Part shown: piece by piece, positions 19,074 to 28,503 of the stretch
Layout: each line of letters begins with the position of its first letter
Numbering within the stretch: position 1 is the first letter of the stretch
DNA from: Giesbergeria anulus
GTDB lineage: Bacteria; Pseudomonadota; Gammaproteobacteria; Burkholderiales; Burkholderiaceae_C
Assembly: GCF_900111115.1 (NCBI RefSeq)
Contig: NZ_FOGD01000006.1
Span: 96,897 to 160,896, forward strand
DNA: 64,000 nt
Direction of reading: 5' to 3'
Notes under the pieces: generated by a model
Told to the model about the DNA's origin: nothing
The model's input: only the letters and a program-made list of their open reading frames with translations
Database searches by the model: none
Program-made: the position numbers and the translations under genes

Positions 19074-20069
19074 TCAATCGATGCTGATTTTGGCGTCCTT
19101 AACAACCTGCGCCCATTTTGTCCGATCCTTATGGACGGTCTGGCGGAACTGTTCGGGGGTTTCGAGACGCACCGTATTGCCCTGTGATTCGAAACGCTGG
19201 CGAATATCGGGCTGCTCGAGCACTTCACGCAGTGCCGTATTGAGCTTGTGGACGATAGCGTTATCCGTGCCCTTGGGCGCGAAGATACCAAACCAAATGG
19301 AGCTGTCAAAGCCCTGCGTGCCCGGCAAATGGCTGGCCGCAATCGGCGCTACCTCTTTAACTGCAGCCACGGATTTGGCGGTGGTCACGCCCAGCAGGCG
19401 TACCTTGCCTGCCTTGTAGTGCGGCAGCACAGTTTGTACTTGGTTCATGATGCAGCAGGTTTCACCACGCACCACAGAAGTGATGGCCTCAGGGCCACCT
19501 TTGTAGGGCACATGCACCATGTTGAGTCCCAGACGGGCATTGAACTCGGCAAACGCCATATGCGTGCCTGCACCATTGCCGGTGGAGGCATAGTTGTATT
19601 TGCCCGGATTGGCCTTGACCAACTCAACAAACTCCTGAAGCGTTTTCACGTTCACAACATTCGGGTTGATGGTCAGAACATTAGAGACATCGATCAGCGG
19701 CGCTACGGGCACAAAGTCAGTCTCCACATCAAAGGGAAGCTTCTTATAGATTGCAGCATTGCTGCCATGCGTGGCAGCGGTGCCCAGCGCCAGCGTGTAA
19801 CCATCGGGTTTGGCACGGGCCACATATTCACTGGCAATGTTGCCAGCGGCACCCGCTTTGTAGTCAATCACCACCGGCTGGCCCAATTTCTGACTCAGTG
19901 GTTCCTGCACGGCACGGGCTACTACATCAACGCCAGAGCCAGCAGGAAACCCCAAGATCAGCGTCACGGGTTGTCTAGGCCAATCAGTGGTGTGGCCAGT
20001 CTGGGCCAAAGCAGTGGTAGTGACGAGGGCCACAGTGGCAGCAGCGATCACGCGCAGAAGGTGGTGCAT
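19074..20069 (-). CDS. Bug/TctC-family tripartite tricarboxylate transporter receptor
   Basis: This is a periplasmic solute-binding protein of the Bug (Bordetella uptake gene) family, about 331 residues. A signal peptide (MHHLLRVIAAATVALVTT, cleavage after ALAQ) is followed by family motifs such as PVTLILGFPAGSGVDVVAR, KAGAAGNIASEYVA and NYASTGNGAGTHMAF. AAGGAA lies just upstream of the ATG. It is first in the operon with the flavin monooxygenase and CMD-domain genes. No TctA or TctB membrane subunits lie nearby, so it is an orphan receptor. Family members bind carboxylates; the ligand here is unknown. Confidence 0.92.
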   Translation of the reverse strand: MHHLLRVIAAATVALVTTTALAQTGHTTDWPRQPVTLILGFPAGSGVDVVARAVQEPLSQKLGQPVVIDYKAGAAGNIASEYVARAKPDGYTLALGTAATHGSNAAIYKKLPFDVETDFVPVAPLIDVSNVLTINPNVVNVKTLQEFVELVKANPGKYNYASTGNGAGTHMAFAEFNARLGLNMVHVPYKGGPEAITSVVRGETCCIMNQVQTVLPHYKAGKVRLLGVTTAKSVAAVKEVAPIAASHLPGTQGFDSSIWFGIFAPKGTDNAIVHKLNTALREVLEQPDIRQRFESQGNTVRLETPEQFRQTVHKDRTKWAQVVKDAKISID

Positions 20070-20294
20070 GGCAGTTTCCTTGAAATCGGGCAGGTATGGC
20101 ATGGCAGTAGAAGCCGTGCCTTTGGGTGCCGATTGTGGAGAATGACTCATGCTGATGGCCCCATATGCATATGCGCTGGGGAGCAATCAGCGATACCACC
20201 CGTATCACTGGGTGCGTCTGGCACAGGGCCTAGTGGTTGGTGTATGAACAGGTGGGCACAATCTGGGATGCCATCCTCTTGCGAGTCTTCTGCC

Positions 20295-22103
20295 ATGCCC
20301 CACCCTGACCATCCCAACCAGTTTGCCCTGCTGCGCCAGCGCCGGTTTGCGCCATTTTTTTGGACGCAGTTTGCTGGTGCGGCCAATGACAATCTGTTCA
20401 AATTTGCCTTTACCGTGCTGGTCACTTACCAGCTTCAGGTGGCTTGGCTGCCCGCATCGCTGGCTGGGCTGGTGATTGGGGCGTTATTTATCCTGCCGTT
20501 TTTGCTGCTCTCAGCCACCGCAGGCCAGCTCACCGACAAGTTGGAAAAAACGCGCATCATCCGCTTTGTCAAAAACCTAGAAATTGCCATCATGGCGCTG
20601 GCGGGCTGGGGCTTTATGACGGGCAGTGTGGCCGTGCTGCTAGGGTGTACTTTTTTAATGGGCGTGCATTCCACCCTATTTGGCCCAGTCAAGTTTGCTT
20701 ATTTGCCCCAAGCCTTGAGCGAGCGCGAACTGACCGGCGGCAACGGCATGATTGAGATGGGCACGTTTGTCGCCATTTTGCTGGGCAATGTGGCAGGCGG
20801 CCTGTTGGTAGCTTTGCCCAACATTGGCCCGACCACAGTGGCGTTGGCCTGCTTGGGGCTGGCACTGGTGGGGCGCGGGCTGGCACAGTTCATTCCAGCC
20901 GCCCCTGCCACCGACCCGCATTTGCACATCAACTGGAACCCCATTAGCGAGACTTGGCGCAACCTCAAGCTGGCGCACGGCAACATCGTGGTGTTTCGCT
21001 CCTTGCTGGGCATCAGTTGGATGTGGTTCTTTGGCGCGGTGTTTTTGGCACAGTTTCCTAGCTTTGCCCGCGATGTACTGCATGGTGATGCCCATGTCGC
21101 CTCGCTGCTGCTGGTGGTGTTTTCGGTAGGTATTGGCACCGGCTCACTGCTGTGCGAGGTGCTGTCGCGCCGCCATGTCGAGATCGGGCTGGTACCGCTG
21201 GGGGCCATTGGCATGAGCGTCTTTGCAGTGGATTTGTATAGCGCCGCGCACAGCTTGCCGCCCGCAGCACAAATGGGCGTAGCTGCTTTTATCGCCCAAC
21301 CTGCCCATTGGCGGGTCGTGCTTGACCTGCTGCTGCTCAGTCTGTTTGCTGGCTTATACAGCGTGCCCATGTACGCGCTGATCCAAATACGCAGCCAACC
21401 CACACACCGCGCCCGCATCATTGCCGCCAACAACATCCTCAATGCCCTGTTCATGATTGCCAGCTCGGTGCTAGCCGGGGCCTTGTTGGGCGCAGGCTGG
21501 ACAGTGCCCGAAGTCTTTTTAGCCACCGGCTTGGCCAATGCGGTGGTGGCCGGTTATATCTTTTTGTTGGTGCCAGAATACCTGCTGCGCTTTATGGCGT
21601 GGGTGCTATCGCGCTTGGTTTATCACTTCAAGGTCACAGGCGATGAACACCTGCCCACCACCGGTGCTGCTGTACTGGTGTGCAACCATGCCAGTTTTGC
21701 TGATCGCTTGTTGCTGATGGCAGCCAGCCCCCGGCCCATCTGCTTTGTCGTCGAGCCTGCGCTGTTGCGTCACCCTATCAGGGGCTGGTTGCTGCGGCTA
21801 TCCAAGGCCATTGCCCTCGTGCCTGAATCACACAACCCGCTGGCACACCAACAGGCACAAGTCGCTGCCTTACAGGTGCTGCGGGGCGGCGATCTGCTGG
21901 CTGTGGCCTGCGAACAAGACGGCCTAGACTTGCTGGCGCAAGCCCGTGCTGCGGGTTTGGACGTGCCCTGTGTGCCTTTGGCCCTGCACCAACCGGCCCA
22001 TACTGCTTGGGGGCGGGTGCAGTTGCAGGTAGGTGCGGCGTTGGCAGGAGCAGATTGCAACCCGCAAAGGCTGCGCCAAGCCTTGGCCGCGCTGCGGCCC
22101 TGA
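20295..22103 (+). CDS. LplT-like MFS transporter fused to a PlsC-type acyltransferase domain
   Basis: The 602-residue product has about 400 N-terminal residues with the pattern of the lysophospholipid transporter LplT (a FFWTQFAGAANDNLFKFAF start and about 12 hydrophobic helices), followed by a PlsC/LPLAT domain (about 435-602). The acyltransferase HX4D motif is visible as NHASFAD. The usual FPEG motif is not recognisable; the corresponding stretch reads LLAVACEQDG, so activity is in doubt. The acyl-ACP synthetase domain found in Aas-type fusions is missing. The ATG at 20295 was preferred because the upstream frame overlaps the divergent receptor gene. The likely role is lysophospholipid uptake and re-acylation in the inner membrane. 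Confidence 0.83.
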   Translation: MPHPDHPNQFALLRQRRFAPFFWTQFAGAANDNLFKFAFTVLVTYQLQVAWLPASLAGLVIGALFILPFLLLSATAGQLTDKLEKTRIIRFVKNLEIAIMALAGWGFMTGSVAVLLGCTFLMGVHSTLFGPVKFAYLPQALSERELTGGNGMIEMGTFVAILLGNVAGGLLVALPNIGPTTVALACLGLALVGRGLAQFIPAAPATDPHLHINWNPISETWRNLKLAHGNIVVFRSLLGISWMWFFGAVFLAQFPSFARDVLHGDAHVASLLLVVFSVGIGTGSLLCEVLSRRHVEIGLVPLGAIGMSVFAVDLYSAAHSLPPAAQMGVAAFIAQPAHWRVVLDLLLLSLFAGLYSVPMYALIQIRSQPTHRARIIAANNILNALFMIASSVLAGALLGAGWTVPEVFLATGLANAVVAGYIFLLVPEYLLRFMAWVLSRLVYHFKVTGDEHLPTTGAAVLVCNHASFADRLLLMAASPRPICFVVEPALLRHPIRGWLLRLSKAIALVPESHNPLAHQQAQVAALQVLRGGDLLAVACEQDGLDLLAQARAAGLDVPCVPLALHQPAHTAWGRVQLQVGAALAGADCNPQRLRQALAALRP

Positions 22104-22490
22104 TCCACTGCGGCCACTGCGGCCACTGCTTGTGGTGTTACGCCAAGTCCGTCGGGCCTGCACAACAGCAGTTGCGCCCCTGAGCCTTAGCCCAACAGAG
22201 GGCAGCATCAGCAACACGCAACAGGTGTTCAGGATGGGGCATGTCCGCAGCCACGCCAGCACCCACTATGACCATCGGCCACAGGTCACTCACCGCCGTG
22301 ACCCCAATGCGTATCTTGCTCTATGCGAGCATCTGACCTGTCCAGATGGTACGTGTTGATCCTGTAGTAAAGCCTGAAGGGGTTGAAACAGGTTCTCGAT
22401 TTTAGGAACGTAAGGCCCGTAAAGCGTGGAAACGCTTCTCTCTAAATCAAATAAAGCAAATGCAATTTGCTACCTTATAGATTATTACTA
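22104..22490. other. 387-base intergenic region with short repeats and hairpins
   Basis: No convincing gene is seen. It starts with 2.8 copies of a 9-base tandem unit, CCACTGCGG (22105-22129). Further on are small inverted repeats: CATCTG/CAGATG (22330-22335 and 22343-22348) and AAGCGT-GGAA-ACGCTT (22422-22437), the latter with a GNRA-type loop. The right third is AT-rich and ends in a likely terminator for the kinase gene. It could hide a small RNA or remnants of a lost gene. Confidence 0.5.
22444..22471 (-). terminator. Probable terminator of the srkA gene
   Basis: AGCAAAT (22455-22461) and ATTTGCT (22465-22471) pair around a three-base loop. On the minus strand the hairpin is followed by the T-rich TTATTTGATTT. 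It lies 20 bases beyond the srkA stop codon. Confidence 0.5.
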
Positions 22491-23516
22491 TTAAGCCGAT
22501 AAGGGTTCTTCCTGCATCGCCTCAATCTGTTCGTGCAACATATCCACTTGGCCGCGCCAATAGTCGCTGCTGCCAAACCACGGAAAATTGATCGGAAAAA
22601 TCGGATCTTGCCAGCGCCGCGCCAGCCAAGCACTGTAGTGGATCAAGCGCAGCGTGCGCAGCGGCTCGATCAGCGCCAGCTCACGCCGGTCAAAGGGGCG
22701 CATTTGTTCATAGCCATCGAGCAGCGCGCTCAATTGCCCGGTGCGCTGGCGTCGATCCCCCGACAGCAGCATCCACAAATCTTGCACCGCTGGCCCCATG
22801 CGCGCATCGTCTAAATCAACAAAATGCGGGCCACCACGCCCATATTCATCCAATGGCGTCCACAAAATGTTGCCGGGGTGGCAATCGCCATGCAGACGCA
22901 AAACGCTGGCATCTTGCAACCGGTAGCCTTGCGGGCCACCGCTGGCTATCAGGGCCAGCGCCTGTGCGCAGGCATCGCGCCAGCTTGACTGCATATCCAA
23001 CGGAATCACCTCTTGTGCCAACAACCAATGTTGTGGCTCAGTGCCAAAGGTGCTCACATCCAAGGAGGGCCGAGCCACAAAAGGCCGCACGGCCCCGACG
23101 TTGTGGATACGTGCCATAAAACGCCCCAGCCACTCCAGCACCTCCCAATCGTCTAGCTCAGGCTGGCGGCCACCCCGCCAAGGGCTGACAGAGAAGGCAA
23201 AACCGCCATATTGGTGCAAAGTTTGGCCCTCTAAACACAGCGGCCCGACGGCGGGCACCTCAGCCTGCATCAACTCGGCAGCAAAGGCGTGTTCTTCCAA
23301 AATTTGTGCATGGCTCCAACGCTCAGGGCGATAAAACTTGGCCACCACACGGCTACCGTCTTCTAGGGTGACTTGGTAGACGCGGTTTTCGTAGGAAGAC
23401 AGCGCCATCAAGCGGCCATCACCATACAGGCCCACGCTAGCCAGCGCATCGAGCACCACATCGGGCGTCAAGGAGAAAAAAGGGTGTGTGGCCAAAGGAG
23501 CGGTGGAGGCATTCAT
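22491..23516 (-). CDS. srkA: Stress response serine/threonine kinase SrkA (YihE/RdoA family)
   Basis: SrkA is a cytoplasmic kinase of the aminoglycoside/choline kinase fold that protects stressed cells from death in E. coli. The 341-residue product, close to the usual 328, shows the catalytic loop HGDCHPGNILW (H-x-D-x4-N) and the metal-binding FVDLDDARMGP that follows it. SSYENRVYQV and VVAKFYRPERWS give the N-lobe nucleotide site with its lysine. The ATG at 23516 matches the usual N-terminus; in-frame upstream codons are not needed. It is transcribed alone, isolated by terminators on both sides. Confidence 0.92.
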   Translation of the reverse strand: MNASTAPLATHPFFSLTPDVVLDALASVGLYGDGRLMALSSYENRVYQVTLEDGSRVVAKFYRPERWSHAQILEEHAFAAELMQAEVPAVGPLCLEGQTLHQYGGFAFSVSPWRGGRQPELDDWEVLEWLGRFMARIHNVGAVRPFVARPSLDVSTFGTEPQHWLLAQEVIPLDMQSSWRDACAQALALIASGGPQGYRLQDASVLRLHGDCHPGNILWTPLDEYGRGGPHFVDLDDARMGPAVQDLWMLLSGDRRQRTGQLSALLDGYEQMRPFDRRELALIEPLRTLRLIHYSAWLARRWQDPIFPINFPWFGSSDYWRGQVDMLHEQIEAMQEEPLSA

Positions 23517-23555
23517 ACGGCCATTGTGCAACCAATGTGCCGCTCCTTGGGCCAT

Positions 23556-23589
23556 AAAAAAGCCGGAATATACACACGTATATTCCGGC
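23556..23589 (-). terminator. Strong rho-independent terminator after the acyl-CoA dehydrogenase gene
   Basis: GCCGGAATATA (23562-23572) and TATATTCCGGC (23579-23589) form a perfect 11-base-pair stem with a six-base loop. On the minus strand six T residues follow directly. It lies 45 bases past the hydroxybutyryl-CoA dehydrogenase stop. Confidence 0.88.
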
Positions 23590-23634
23590 AGGAGCCAACA
23601 GGGTGTAGCCCTATTGGCAAGCGCAAGCGGGCGC

Positions 23635-24483
23635 TCAGTACTTGTACACGCCTTGGCCCGTCTTGCGGCCCAAACGGCCTGCAGCCACCATTTCCTTGAG
23701 CAGCGGAGCGGGGCGGTATTTGCTGTCGCCAAAGCCTTCGAGGAAGACTTCCATGATCGCCAAGCAAACATCCAGACCGATCAGGTCAGCCAGCGCCAAT
23801 GGCCCCATCGGCTGGCCGCAGCCCAGCTTCATACCAGCGTCGATGTCTTCCGCCGTAGCCAAGCCCTCGGCCAGCACAAAGAAGGCTTCGTTGATCATTG
23901 GAATCAACACGCGGTTCACGACAAAACCGGGGTTGTTTTTCACGGTAATCGGTGTCTTGCCCAGCACCTTGGCCAGCTCTTGCACCGCAGCGTGGGTAGC
24001 ATCGCTAGTTTGCAAGCCACGGATCACTTCCACCAGCGCCATCATCGGCACGGGATTAAAGAAGTGCATACCGACAAATTTCTCAGCACGGCTGGTAGTG
24101 GCAGCCAGCTCAGTGATGGAAATAGAAGAGGTGTTGGTGGCAATGATGACTTCAGGCCCCACCAGCGCATCGACCTGCTTGAGAATCTTGACCTTGATGT
24201 CGTGGTTTTCGGTGGCGGCTTCAATCACCAGTTGTGCAGCGTTCAGGTCATCGTAGCTGGTGCTGGTTTTGATACGGGCCAAGATAGCGTCTTTGTCAGC
24301 GGCGCTAATCTTTTCCTTTTTCACCAAACGATCCAAGCTGCCCGCCACGGTGGCCAAGCCCTTTTGCACAGCAGCCTCAGAGATGTCTACCAGAATGGTA
24401 TGGATGCCAGCAACAGCGCAAACTTGTGCAATACCGTTGCCCATAGTTCCGGCACCGATGATGCCGACAGTGGTGATACTCAT
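23635..24483 (-). CDS. hbd: 3-hydroxybutyryl-CoA dehydrogenase
   Basis: This enzyme oxidises (S)-3-hydroxybutyryl-CoA to acetoacetyl-CoA with NAD(P), linking fatty acid and PHA/acetoacetyl-CoA metabolism. The 282-residue product begins with the nucleotide-binding motif GIIGAGTMGNGIAQ, has the NTSSISITELA segment and the catalytic His in GMHFFNPVPMMALVEV, and ends with GRKTGQGVYKY, all typical. AGAGGA precedes the ATG at 24483; two upstream in-frame codons add nothing useful. It is a single-gene transcript ending at the strong hairpin downstream. A PaaH role in phenylacetate breakdown is possible, but no paa genes are nearby. Confidence 0.94.
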   Translation of the reverse strand: MSITTVGIIGAGTMGNGIAQVCAVAGIHTILVDISEAAVQKGLATVAGSLDRLVKKEKISAADKDAILARIKTSTSYDDLNAAQLVIEAATENHDIKVKILKQVDALVGPEVIIATNTSSISITELAATTSRAEKFVGMHFFNPVPMMALVEVIRGLQTSDATHAAVQELAKVLGKTPITVKNNPGFVVNRVLIPMINEAFFVLAEGLATAEDIDAGMKLGCGQPMGPLALADLIGLDVCLAIMEVFLEGFGDSKYRPAPLLKEMVAAGRLGRKTGQGVYKY

Positions 24484-24702
24484 ATACAAAATCCTCTTCA
24501 AAGTAGAACAAAGGCGATGCCCGTAGCGAGTGTGTGTCTCTCACCCATGCTGCGGGTAATACAGCATAACCAAGTTCTATGACGGACTGCCATCATTTTG
24601 CGCTCTGCATTAAAGTTGCAGCCAGTTGCTGTGCGTTGAAGTCTCTACGAGCTCGCGGCCCACTGCGTTTTATTGGATCCATTCTTCTGGAAAGTCTCTC
24701 TC

Positions 24703-25905
24703 ATGACCACCCTTGGCACCCCCCTGTCTCCCCACGCCACCAAAGTGATGCTGCTCGGCTCTGGCGAACTGGGCAAAGAGGTGCTCATCGCCTTGCAACG
24801 GCTGGGCGTAGAAACCATTGCCGTAGACCGCTACGACCATGCCCCCGGCCAGCAGGTAGCGCACCACACCCGCACTATCGCCATGAGCGACCCGGCACAA
24901 TTACAAGCCCTGATTGAGGCCGAAAAACCCCATCTGGTGGTACCCGAAATCGAGGCCATTGCCACCCCCATGCTGGAGCAGTTGGAAGCCGCAGGCGTCG
25001 TGCGCGTCATCCCCACCGCCCGCGCTGCCCGCCTGACCATGGATCGCGAAGGCATCCGCCGCTTGGCAGCAGAAACGCTGGGGCTACCCACCAGCCCCTA
25101 CCAGTTTTGTGATTCCTTGGCCGAGTTGCAGGCTGCCATTGATGGCGGTATTGGCTACCCCTGCGTCGTCAAGCCGGTCATGAGCAGCTCTGGCAAGGGC
25201 CAAAGCAAAATCGACGGCCCACAAGATGTGCAAAAAGCTTGGGACTACGCCATGGCCGGTGGCCGTGTCAGCCACGGCCGCGTGATTGTCGAAGGGTTTA
25301 TCGATTTTGATTACGAAATCACCCAACTCACCGTACGTGCCTTGGGTGCCGAAGGCCAGGTAGAAACCCATTTTTGCGACCCTATCGGCCATGTGCAGGT
25401 CAGTGGCGACTATGTCGAAAGCTGGCAGCCACACCCCATGCACCCCGCTGCGCTAGAAAAAGCGCGCCACATTGCCAAAACCGTCACCGACAATTTGGGC
25501 GGTCAGGGTCTGTTTGGCGTTGAATTGTTTGTGCAAGGCGAGCAGGTCTGGTTCAGCGAAGTTAGCCCGCGCCCGCACGACACAGGCCTCGTCACCCTCT
25601 GCACCCAACACCAGAGCGAATTTGAATTGCACGCCCGAGCCATTCTGGGCCTGCCAGTAGATGCCAGCCTGCGCAATCCCGGTGCCAGCGCCGTGATTTA
25701 CGGTGGTATGGAAGCCAGCGGCATCGTATTTGACGGAGTAGATGAGGCACTGCGCGTACCAGGCACCGACTTGCGCCTGTTTGGCAAACCCGAAAGCTTT
25801 GCCAAGCGCCGCATGGGCGTGGCGCTGGCCCGTGCTACCGATATCGATACCGCCCGTCACAACGCCAAGTTAGCCGCAAGCAAAGTGCAGCCGCGCCGGG
25901 TGTAA
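24703..25905 (+). CDS. purT: Formate-dependent phosphoribosylglycinamide formyltransferase PurT
   Basis: PurT is an ATP-grasp enzyme that formylates GAR using formate and ATP in purine synthesis, as a folate-independent alternative to PurN. The 400-residue product (usual 392) has the N-terminal [12 protein letters not shown] motif, the ATP-grasp lid [15 protein letters not shown] and the metal-binding [24 protein letters not shown]. The ATG at 24703 is preferred over an earlier in-frame start. It is divergent from hbd. purU, the enzyme that releases formate, is also present in this window about 23 kb away. Confidence 0.97.
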   Translation: MTTLGTPLSPHATKVMLLGSGELGKEVLIALQRLGVETIAVDRYDHAPGQQVAHHTRTIAMSDPAQLQALIEAEKPHLVVPEIEAIATPMLEQLEAAGVVRVIPTARAARLTMDREGIRRLAAETLGLPTSPYQFCDSLAELQAAIDGGIGYPCVVKPVMSSSGKGQSKIDGPQDVQKAWDYAMAGGRVSHGRVIVEGFIDFDYEITQLTVRALGAEGQVETHFCDPIGHVQVSGDYVESWQPHPMHPAALEKARHIAKTVTDNLGGQGLFGVELFVQGEQVWFSEVSPRPHDTGLVTLCTQHQSEFELHARAILGLPVDASLRNPGASAVIYGGMEASGIVFDGVDEALRVPGTDLRLFGKPESFAKRRMGVALARATDIDTARHNAKLAASKVQPRRV

Positions 25906-26040
25906 ACAGCAGCACTTGCGTTAAAAATATCGCTGCATCTCAGCGCCTGCTTCACAGCGGTGCTGCGCGCAATGACTGTGCGCAATACCGTTGCCTGCTG
26001 ACTTTGGTTCAGCGCGCTACGCTTTCGGTATTTTTTGGAC

Positions 26041-26069
26041 AAAAAAAAGCCCACACAAGATGGACTTTT
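26041..26069 (-). terminator. Terminator downstream of the initiator tRNA
   Basis: AAAAGCCCA (26045-26053) pairs with TGGACTTTT (26061-26069) with one mismatch. On the minus strand the hairpin is followed by eight T residues. It lies a few bases past the tRNA 3' end and probably ends the whole ribosomal protein transcript. Confidence 0.75.
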
Positions 26070-26076
26070 AAATATT

Positions 26077-26153
<77 letters not shown>

Positions 26154-26158
26154 CTTTA

Positions 26159-26164
26159 ATTATA
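26159..26164 (-). promoter_or_regulatory. Possible -10 box immediately upstream of the initiator tRNA
   Basis: A perfect TATAAT on the minus strand lies five bases before the mature tRNA end. No TTGACA-like -35 is found 16-18 bases further upstream, so it may be chance. If real, it would allow the tRNA to be made independently of rplQ. Confidence 0.3.
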
Positions 26165-26183
26165 ACCCGATTTATTAGCGCTT

Positions 26184-26582
26184 TTACGCAGCTTCGGAAG
26201 AATTATTTTCGGCAGCGGCCACATCAGTGCGTTCCACCAGTTCCACCAAGGCCATAGGCGCATTGTCACCAACGCGGAAACCCATCTTCAAGATGCGGGT
26301 GTAACCACCGGGACGGGTGTTGAAACGGGGGCCCAGCACGTTGAACAGCTTGGTCACGCTGTCACGGTCACGCAGGCGGTCAAAAGCCAAACGGCGGTTG
26401 GCCACGGTGTCTACCTTGGCCAGAGTAATCATGGGTTCGACCACGCGGCGCAGTTCTTTGGCCTTGGGCACGGTGGTCTTGATGGCCTCATGCTCGATGA
26501 GCGAGTTCATCATGTTGCGCAGCATCGCGAGGCGGTGCGAAGAAGTGCGGTTGAGTTTGCGAAGGCCGTTTCCGTGGCGCAT
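26184..26582 (-). CDS. rplQ: 50S ribosomal protein L17
   Basis: L17 is a large-subunit protein at the end of the alpha operon. The 132-residue product starts with [19 protein letters not shown] and contains [20 protein letters not shown], the standard L17 signature, with a usual C-terminal extension. It is the last protein gene of the spc-alpha block, about 97 bases after rpoA, and is followed by the initiator tRNA and a terminator. Confidence 0.98.
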   Translation of the reverse strand: MRHGNGLRKLNRTSSHRLAMLRNMMNSLIEHEAIKTTVPKAKELRRVVEPMITLAKVDTVANRRLAFDRLRDRDSVTKLFNVLGPRFNTRPGGYTRILKMGFRVGDNAPMALVELVERTDVAAAENNSSEAA

Positions 26583-26612
26583 GGTGCTTTTCCTTATTGA
26601 TACAAATTAAAT

Positions 26613-26638
26613 CGGGCAGCCGTATCAGGTACTGCCCG
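26613..26638 (-). other. Intercistronic hairpin between rpoA and rplQ
   Basis: CGGGCAG (26613-26619) and CTGCCCG (26632-26638) form a perfect 7-base-pair stem with a 12-base loop. On the minus strand it is followed by ATTTAATTTG, which is only weakly terminator-like. It may reduce read-through into rplQ or protect the upstream mRNA end. Confidence 0.45.
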
Positions 26639-26679
26639 AGGCACTGCCCCTTGCTGGGGCCCGAAATTATAGCGGCAGC

Positions 26680-27675
26680 TTAACGCTTGTCCAAACCAGC
26701 CGGTGGCCAGTTTTCCAGCTTCATGCCCAAGGTCAGGCCGCGCGAAGCCAGCACTTCCTTGATTTCGTTGAGCGATTTGCGACCCAGATTGGGGGTCTTG
26801 AGCAATTCGTTCTCGGTACGCTGGATCAGGTCGCCGATGTAGTAAATGTTTTCTGCTTTGAGGCAGTTGGCCGAACGCACAGTGAGTTCAAGCTCATCGA
26901 CCGGACGCAACAGAATCGGATCGAAGCTCGCACTGCTGCGACCACCACCAGAGACTTCACCCAAACCAGGCAGCTCGCCGCCGTCAAGTTGGGCAAACAC
27001 CGCCAGTTGTTCCACCAAGATACGTGCCGACTTGCGCACTGCATCTTCGGCGGTGATAGCACCGTTGGTTTCGATTTCGACCACCAGCTTATCCAGATCG
27101 GTGCGCTGCTCAACGCGGGCGCTCTCGACGGTGTAGCTGACACGCTTGACCGGAGAGAAAGAGGCATCCAGCACAATACGGCCAATGCTCTTGGTAGGCT
27201 CATCGGCATAGCGGCGCATGGTGCCGGGCACATAGCCACGGCCTTTTTCTACCTTGATCTGCATGTCCAACTTGCCGCCTTGCGACAGATGGGCAATCAC
27301 ATGGTCAGGGTTGATGATTTCTACGTCATGCGGCGTTTGGATGTCGCGCGCCGTCACTACGCCTTCACCGTCTTTGCGCAGGCTCAGGGTCACTTCATCG
27401 CGGTTGTGCAACATGAAGACAACGCCCTTGAGGTTCAGAAGGATGTTGACCACATCTTCTTGCACGCCATCAATGGACGAGTACTCGTGCAGCACCCCAG
27501 CAATGGTCACTTCTGTCGCTGCATAACCCACCATCGACGAGAGTAGAACGCGCCGCAGGGCGTTGCCCAGCGTGTGGCCATAGCCACGTTCGAACGGTTC
27601 GAGCACTACCTTGGCACGGTTGTGCCCGAGTTGCTCGACATTAATCGCCTTGGGTTTCAGCAAATTGGTTTGCAT
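26680..27675 (-). CDS. rpoA: RNA polymerase alpha subunit
   Basis: Alpha dimerises to nucleate RNA polymerase assembly and contacts UP elements and activators. The 331-residue product has the N-terminal domain ([20 protein letters not shown], about residues 29-48) and the C-terminal domain, with [19 protein letters not shown] and [12 protein letters not shown] near the end, as expected. The ATG at 27675 gives the normal MQTNLLKPK start. It lies in the usual alpha operon order rpsM-rpsK-rpsD-rpoA-rplQ. Confidence 0.99.
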   Translation of the reverse strand: MQTNLLKPKAINVEQLGHNRAKVVLEPFERGYGHTLGNALRRVLLSSMVGYAATEVTIAGVLHEYSSIDGVQEDVVNILLNLKGVVFMLHNRDEVTLSLRKDGEGVVTARDIQTPHDVEIINPDHVIAHLSQGGKLDMQIKVEKGRGYVPGTMRRYADEPTKSIGRIVLDASFSPVKRVSYTVESARVEQRTDLDKLVVEIETNGAITAEDAVRKSARILVEQLAVFAQLDGGELPGLGEVSGGGRSSASFDPILLRPVDELELTVRSANCLKAENIYYIGDLIQRTENELLKTPNLGRKSLNEIKEVLASRGLTLGMKLENWPPAGLDKR

Positions 27676-27785
27676 GCAGACTTCCTCTCAATACCCCCAG
27701 CTCGTTACACCGGTAAGGCTGGTGAAGCGCCTAAACCGCGATGCCTCGCGGTTCAGGTACGGTTTTCAACTATATCGCAGAGCGA

Positions 27786-28409
27786 TTAGCGCGAATACAA
27801 TTCAACGATCAGAGATTCGTTGATGTCAGCACCGAACTCATCGCGGTCCGGAGTCTTCTTGAACACGCCCTCGGCCTTGTCCAAACTCACTTCTACCCAA
27901 GCGGGGAAACCCACTTGTTGGGCCAGTTGCAGGGCTTCAACAATGCGATTTTGCTTCTTCGACTTTTCACGCACTGCCACCACATCACCGGCCTTGACCA
28001 AGTAAGAGGGGATGTTCACCGACTGACCGTTCACCGTGATCGCCTTGTGCGACACCAACTGGCGTGCTTCAGCGCGGGTAGAACCGAAACCCATGCGATA
28101 GACCACATTGTCCAAACGCGATTCGAGCAAGCTCAGCAGGTTAGCGCCGGTGTTGCCCTTACGGCCATCAGCAGCAGCAAAATAGCGGCGGAATTGCTTT
28201 TCCATCACGCCATACATGCGCTTGACCTTCTGCTTTTCGCGCAGTTGCAGGCCGAAGTCGGAGGTACGGGCACCGGAGGTGCGGCCGTGCTGACCGGGCT
28301 TGGAATCAAACTTGGCCTTGTCCGCAATGGAGCGACGTGCGCTCTTGAGGAACAGGTCGGTGCCTTCACGGCGGGAGAGTTTGGCCTTGGGGCCGAGGTA
28401 ACGTGCCAC
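27786..28409 (-). CDS. rpsD: 30S ribosomal protein S4
   Basis: S4 is a primary 16S rRNA-binding protein and, in E. coli, the translational repressor of the alpha operon. The 207-residue product has [15 protein letters not shown] at the start and the S4 RNA-binding domain with [13 protein letters not shown] and [14 protein letters not shown] (about 95-160). The start codon is GTG at 28409, preceded by AAGGAAG. Its place between rpsK and rpoA is standard. Confidence 0.98.
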   Translation of the reverse strand: MARYLGPKAKLSRREGTDLFLKSARRSIADKAKFDSKPGQHGRTSGARTSDFGLQLREKQKVKRMYGVMEKQFRRYFAAADGRKGNTGANLLSLLESRLDNVVYRMGFGSTRAEARQLVSHKAITVNGQSVNIPSYLVKAGDVVAVREKSKKQNRIVEALQLAQQVGFPAWVEVSLDKAEGVFKKTPDRDEFGADINESLIVELYSR

Positions 28410-28503
28410 GAGAACTTCCTTTTATGTCATCTGCCGCAAGTACATTGCGGGAGCCGCCTGAAACGCTGCAAGGCAGCGCAGGCGGCGGTGGGCTTTTAAT
28501 AAA

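Noticed and set aside
19248..20294. N-terminal extension of the MFS/PlsC gene
   Set aside because: It runs antisense through the Bug receptor gene; the transporter homology begins at the ATG at 20295.
22105..22129. CRISPR-like or mobile-element repeat
   Set aside because: Units are only nine bases, directly tandem without spacers, with no cas or transposase gene nearby.
23641..24582. Plus-strand open frame across the acyl-CoA dehydrogenase gene
   Set aside because: It is an antisense image of a clear dehydrogenase.
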